From Thioclava electrotropha (GTDB lineage: Bacteria > Pseudomonadota > Alphaproteobacteria > Rhodobacterales > Rhodobacteraceae): a stretch of 64,000 bases of DNA. Shown here one piece after another: positions 61,023-64,000 of the stretch (positions are counted from its first letter, which is position 1; each line of letters begins with the position of its first letter). The position numbers and the translations under genes are program-made. The stretch lies in contig NZ_CP053562.1 of NCBI RefSeq assembly GCF_002085925.2, positions 3,609,501 through 3,673,500 on the forward strand, given 5' to 3'. The notes below the pieces were generated by a model, which had not been told where the DNA came from, did not search any database, and saw only the letters and a list, made by a program, of their open reading frames with translations.

Positions 61023-61042
61023 CGTATTTTATCGAAGATACG
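61023..61042. promoter_or_regulatory. Imperfect 20-bp palindrome in the lrp-ald gap
   Basis: CGTAT-TTTATCGAAG-ATACG: five-base arms plus an internal TT/AA match make it 7 of 10 pairs symmetrical. It lies between the divergent regulator and ald genes and is the best candidate for the Lrp-family operator; a second copy nearer ald was not found. Confidence 0.4.
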
Positions 61043-61145
61043 AGCGACCCACCCCATCCACAACCGGCAAATTGGCAAAGCACTTGCTTGTGACGGAGCG
61101 CATACTGGGCACAGGACGTTTCCATTTTTTGGAGGAGGACACGCG

Positions 61146-62270
61146 ATGAAGATCGGTACGGTGCGCGAGATCAAGGCGCAGGAATTCCGCGTCGGGCTGA
61201 CCCCGGCTGCGGCACAAGAGGCGGTGGCCCATGGCCACGAGGTGCTGGTCGAGACCGGCGCAGGTCAGGGCGCGGGCTTCAACGACAGCGATTACGAGGC
61301 GGCCGGCGCGAAAATCCTCGGCGATGCGGCGGATGTGTTCGCCCAGGCTGAGATGATCGTGAAGGTGAAAGAGCCGCAGGCCTCGGAGCGCGCGATGCTG
61401 CGCGAGGGCCAGCTTCTCTTCACCTATCTGCATCTGGCCGCCGACCCGGCGCAGACCCATGATCTGATGAAATCGGGCGCGACCTGCATCGCCTACGAGA
61501 CGGTCACCGCGAAAGACGGCACCCTGCCGCTGCTCGCGCCGATGTCCGAAGTGGCCGGTCGCCTCGCGCCGCAGATGGGCGCCTGGACCCTGCAGAAAGC
61601 CAATGGCGGGCGCGGTGTGCTGATGGGCGGCGTGCCGGGCGTGTCGCCCGCGAAGGTCGTCGTGATCGGCGGCGGCGTCGTGGGCACCAACGCCGCGCGC
61701 GTAGCTGCCGGGATGGGCGCGGATGTGACCGTGCTCGACAAGTCGCTGCCGCGTCTGCGCTATCTCGATGACACGTTCGGCGGCACCTTCCGCACCGCCT
61801 ATGCCTCGAAAGCCGAGACCGAGGCGCTGGTCGCGGCCTCCGATCTGGTGATCGGCGCGGTGCTGATCCCCGGGGCTGCTGCTCCGAAACTGGTCACCCG
61901 CGAGATGCTGAAGACGATGAAGCCCGGCGCGGCGATCGTCGACGTCGCTATCGATCAGGGCGGCTGCGTCGAGACCTCGCACCCCACAACCCATGACGAC
62001 CCGATCTACGAGGTCGAGGGCGTGATGCATTACTGCGTGGCCAACATGCCCGGCGCGGTCGCACGCACCGCGACCCTCGCCCTGTCGAACGCGACGCAGC
62101 CGTTCCTGCTCGCGCTGGCCGACAAGGGATGGGAGCGCGCCTGCGCCGAGGATCCGCATCTGGCCGCGGGCCTCAACGTCCATGCGGGCAAGGTGACCTA
62201 CAAGGCTGTGGCCGAAGCGCTCGACCTGCCGCTCGATGCGCCGGACGCGGTGAAGCACGCAGCCGAATAA
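61146..62270 (+). CDS. ald: Alanine dehydrogenase
   Basis: NAD-dependent interconversion of alanine and pyruvate plus ammonia. It has 374 residues: [21 protein letters not shown] at the N-terminus, catalytic region with K and H residues ([15 protein letters not shown]), the NAD motif [24 protein letters not shown], and [16 protein letters not shown] 61146 has GGAGGAGG with 8-nt spacing. Probably switched on by alanine through the divergent Lrp-type gene. A hairpin follows its stop. Confidence 0.97.
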   Translation: MKIGTVREIKAQEFRVGLTPAAAQEAVAHGHEVLVETGAGQGAGFNDSDYEAAGAKILGDAADVFAQAEMIVKVKEPQASERAMLREGQLLFTYLHLAADPAQTHDLMKSGATCIAYETVTAKDGTLPLLAPMSEVAGRLAPQMGAWTLQKANGGRGVLMGGVPGVSPAKVVVIGGGVVGTNAARVAAGMGADVTVLDKSLPRLRYLDDTFGGTFRTAYASKAETEALVAASDLVIGAVLIPGAAAPKLVTREMLKTMKPGAAIVDVAIDQGGCVETSHPTTHDDPIYEVEGVMHYCVANMPGAVARTATLALSNATQPFLLALADKGWERACAEDPHLAAGLNVHAGKVTYKAVAEALDLPLDAPDAVKHAAE

Positions 62271-62293
62271 GGGCCGCCCCGCCCCACGAACGA

Positions 62294-62321
62294 AACGGCC
62301 CGGAGCTTTGCCCGGGCCGTT
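62294..62321. terminator. Hairpin terminator between ald and mscL
   Basis: AACGGCCCGG (62294-62303) and CCGGGCCGTT (62312-62321) form a perfect 10-bp stem with an 8-nt loop between convergent genes; the following T run is short (TTCTC). Confidence 0.7.
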
Positions 62322-62363
62322 CTCATATCTGTCTGCGACGTCCGCCCGCGAGGCCCCGCGCCG

Positions 62364-62792
62364 TCACTTCCGAAGCGCGTCGCGGATCTCGAGGAGCACG
62401 TCGAGCTGGCTCGGCCCGGTTTCCACCGCGGGCGCGACATCGTCGGGCTTCTCCGCCGCGGCCTTCACGCGGTTGACCATTTTCACCAGCATGAAGACGA
62501 CGAAGGCGATGATGAGGAAGTTGATCACTGCCATCACGAAGGCCCCATAGGCGAAGATCGACGCCCCCGATTTGCGCGCCTCGTCAAGGCTTGCCCCTGC
62601 GGGAACCTCGCCGGAGAGCACGGCATAATTATTGGTGAAGTCGACCCCGCCCGTGAACAGGCCGATGATCGGGTTGATGATGTCGCCGACCAGCGACGTG
62701 ACGATCGCGGTGAAGGCCGCGCCGATGATGATGCCAACCGCCATGTCCATGACATTGCCCTTGGCGATGAAATCCTTGAATTCCTGAATCAT
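62364..62792 (-). CDS. mscL: Large-conductance mechanosensitive channel
   Basis: Emergency osmolyte valve of the inner membrane, 142 residues. Two helices: the pore-lining [30 protein letters not shown] and [25 protein letters not shown], with a periplasmic loop between and a cytoplasmic helix at the end. ATG 62792 has GAGGG 7 nt upstream; the frame further upstream has no family similarity. Confidence 0.96.
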   Translation of the reverse strand: MIQEFKDFIAKGNVMDMAVGIIIGAAFTAIVTSLVGDIINPIIGLFTGGVDFTNNYAVLSGEVPAGASLDEARKSGASIFAYGAFVMAVINFLIIAFVVFMLVKMVNRVKAAAEKPDDVAPAVETGPSQLDVLLEIRDALRK

Positions 62793-62905
62793 TTCAGACC
62801 CTCTTTCCGATGCGCCTTTTGCGCCGCAACAGGCTAGCACGATCTTCGGGTCTGCATAGCTTCCAACGCGGGGCATAGCGGGCCGTATCAAGACGGGATC
62901 GCGGC

Positions 62906-63568
62906 TCAGCAAAGTCTCCGTCGCGCATCCTCGACAAGGCGGCGGGCGACCTGAGCCGCCGTGGTCCCCGTATCACCTCCGCGGCGAGGCGAGAGAGGCG
63001 ATGCGACCGGCAAGGCCGCGAAGCCGTCGCTGAGACGTGCGCGGGCCTCCTGCCGGGCGATATCGGCGATGGCTTCCGCATCGAAACGCAGCGCCTGCTG
63101 GATTTGCTCTGCCGCGTCCTCGCACGGCCCTGCCCCGACGCGGCTACACGCCCAGGCACAGCCGAAATGATCGGGCATCTGAGAAATGTTGCGCAGGCGG
63201 CGTTGTGCGGCGCGGATGCGATCGCAGGCCGCGTCGCGCTGATCGGCGCGCAGGGAAAGCTCCAGCGGCAATGTCTCTGCCAGAGTCACCCGCTCTTCCT
63301 GCAGCCCTTCGGCCGCCGCACGCAGGGCCGCTGCCGTGTCCGGCTCGGCCGTTTCCGCATCCTCAAAGCAACCCGAAATCATCTCGTCCAGAAACGCGAC
63401 CCGGTGACGCGCGATCAGGTCGGCCGCCTCGGCAAAAGCGAGATCGGAGACCGCCTGCCGCAACTCTTCCAACGCGCGGTCGACGGCGCAATCGCCCGGC
63501 CCGTGCAGCGCAGTCAACGCACGCTGTTCAAGCGCGATCGACGTAGCTCCGTATTCCTGTCCAACCAT
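62906..63568 (-). CDS. Hypothetical helical protein between mscL and suhB
   Basis: A 220-residue, largely helical protein rich in Ala, Arg, Glu and Leu with scattered cysteines, including a cluster at [15 protein letters not shown]. No signal peptide, membrane segment or family that I recognise. ATG 63568 is taken because the segment before it is out of character, but the ribosome binding site (AAAGGGATG) is only fair. Codon use matches its neighbours, which supports a real gene. It is downstream of suhB in the same direction. Confidence 0.62.
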   Translation of the reverse strand: MVGQEYGATSIALEQRALTALHGPGDCAVDRALEELRQAVSDLAFAEAADLIARHRVAFLDEMISGCFEDAETAEPDTAAALRAAAEGLQEERVTLAETLPLELSLRADQRDAACDRIRAAQRRLRNISQMPDHFGCAWACSRVGAGPCEDAAEQIQQALRFDAEAIADIARQEARARLSDGFAALPVASPLSPRRGGDTGTTAAQVARRLVEDARRRLC

Positions 63569-63672
63569 GGCGGCATCCCTTTCTGGTAACCGCATCAGGC
63601 TGGCACAACGGAATGAACGAAAGGTGAACCTTCGTCCGCCTTTCGCCGCCACATCTAAATTTCAGAGATATC

Positions 63673-64000
63673 TCAGTCGCTTGACCGAAGCGCTTTCGTG
63701 AGGGCCGGGAACATTTCGGCATTCGACGCGATCACCGAGCCCGATTCGAGAACGCCGCGCCCTTCGCGCACGGCTTCCACGAAACCGCCCGCTTCCTTCA
63801 CGAGGAGCATGCCCGCAGCCACGTCCCACGCGTTCAGCCCGCGCTCCCAATAGCCCTCGTAGCGGCCCGCCGCGACATAGGCCAGATCGAGCGAGGCCGC
63901 ACCCCAGCGCCGGACGCCCGCGCATTGCGGCATCAGCTTGGCAAGGTCCTTCAGCGTCGCCGGAAGCGTCGATTTGCCGCCGAAGGGCACGCCGGTCGCG
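63673..64000 (-). CDS. suhB: Inositol monophosphatase family protein, 5' part outside window
   Basis: The C-terminal portion of an inositol-1-monophosphatase/SuhB-type phosphatase; the start lies beyond base 64000. The family C-terminal metal motif is clear: NAWDVAAGMLLVKEAGGFV, preceded by GVRRWGAASLDLAYVAAGRYEGYWE. Whether it is SuhB (which also binds RNA polymerase in E. coli) or a related CysQ/HisN-type phosphatase cannot be settled from this part, though the WG-SLD-AYVA region suits SuhB. Confidence 0.88.
   Translation of the reverse strand, partial: ATGVPFGGKSTLPATLKDLAKLMPQCAGVRRWGAASLDLAYVAAGRYEGYWERGLNAWDVAAGMLLVKEAGGFVEAVREGRGVLESGSVIASNAEMFPALTKALRSSD

Noticed and set aside
1..64000. 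Search by eye for CRISPR arrays, insertion sequences, prophage, toxin-antitoxin pairs, tRNA and rRNA
   Set aside because: No direct-repeat array, transposase or integrase motif, flanking repeat or RNA gene could be recognised; the entericidin-like gene lacks a visible antidote gene.

Overview
The window is GC-rich, densely coded chromosomal DNA from an alphaproteobacterium, most likely of the order Rhodobacterales (Rhodobacter/Paracoccus relatives). Supporting signs are the split F0 operon atpI-atpB-atpE-atpF'-atpF, the fdsGBA-fdhD-fdsD formate dehydrogenase operon, the cell-cycle regulator TrcR (DUF1013), COQ9 beside rpsU, plant-type glutamate-cysteine ligase, and several tiny membrane proteins typical of that order. 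I see no rRNA, tRNA, CRISPR array, transposase, integrase or phage module. Almost everything looks like conserved core genome.

Layout. 1-2.9 kb (minus strand): nucleoside salvage genes cdd-deoA-deoB, with deoB cut by the window edge. 3.1-7.5 kb: maeB (malic enzyme) and prpE (propionyl-CoA synthetase), the latter behind a cluster of TTTGCAAA boxes. 7.7-10.7 kb: a soluble hybrid histidine kinase and an NtrC/LuxO-shaped response regulator whose AAA+ core is degenerate. 10.7-14.3 kb: nadK, glyA, a small membrane protein and an esterase. 14.3-16.8 kb: a regulatory-rich stress patch of small membrane proteins and lipoproteins, cytochrome b561 and a broken flavin-binding stress protein. It carries an FNR box, a CtrA box, a hairpin over a ribosome binding site and three EcfG-type promoters. 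16.8-24.4 kb: lepA, a copper chaperone, protein phosphatase, sirtuin, gshA, rsmE and ubiA.

24.5-28.6 kb: an OmpA/BON-type envelope protein, a coiled-coil membrane protein and a GT39-type glycosyltransferase. 28.6-34.4 kb (minus): the NAD-dependent molybdenum formate dehydrogenase operon, every junction overlapping by 4 bp. 34.5-42 kb (plus): sppA, a Na/Ca exchanger, a pteridine-reductase-like SDR, uvrC, a lysine 2,3-aminomutase-like radical SAM enzyme, pgsA, moaD and moaE. 42-47.6 kb: a sulfotransferase divergent from a GT14-type glycosyltransferase, a HIT protein, adenosine kinase, nth and an Ada/Ogt protein. 47.7-52 kb: an OmpA lipoprotein, a FadR-type regulator and the F0 genes. 52-64 kb: an ArsR regulator with a palindromic operator, an SDR, a secreted phosphoesterase, trcR, RNase T2, quinone oxidoreductase, coq9, rpsU, trkH, an Lrp regulator with ald, mscL, an unknown protein and a partial suhB.

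Working together: fds with fdhD and moaDE supply formate oxidation and its molybdenum cofactor. ubiA and coq9 serve ubiquinone, and the atp genes serve energy conservation. maeB and prpE feed C3/C4 carbon. The least conventional parts are the two-component pair at 7.7-10.7 kb and the 14.3-16.8 kb patch, where several global regulators (FNR, CtrA, EcfG-type sigma) appear to meet on very small envelope genes.
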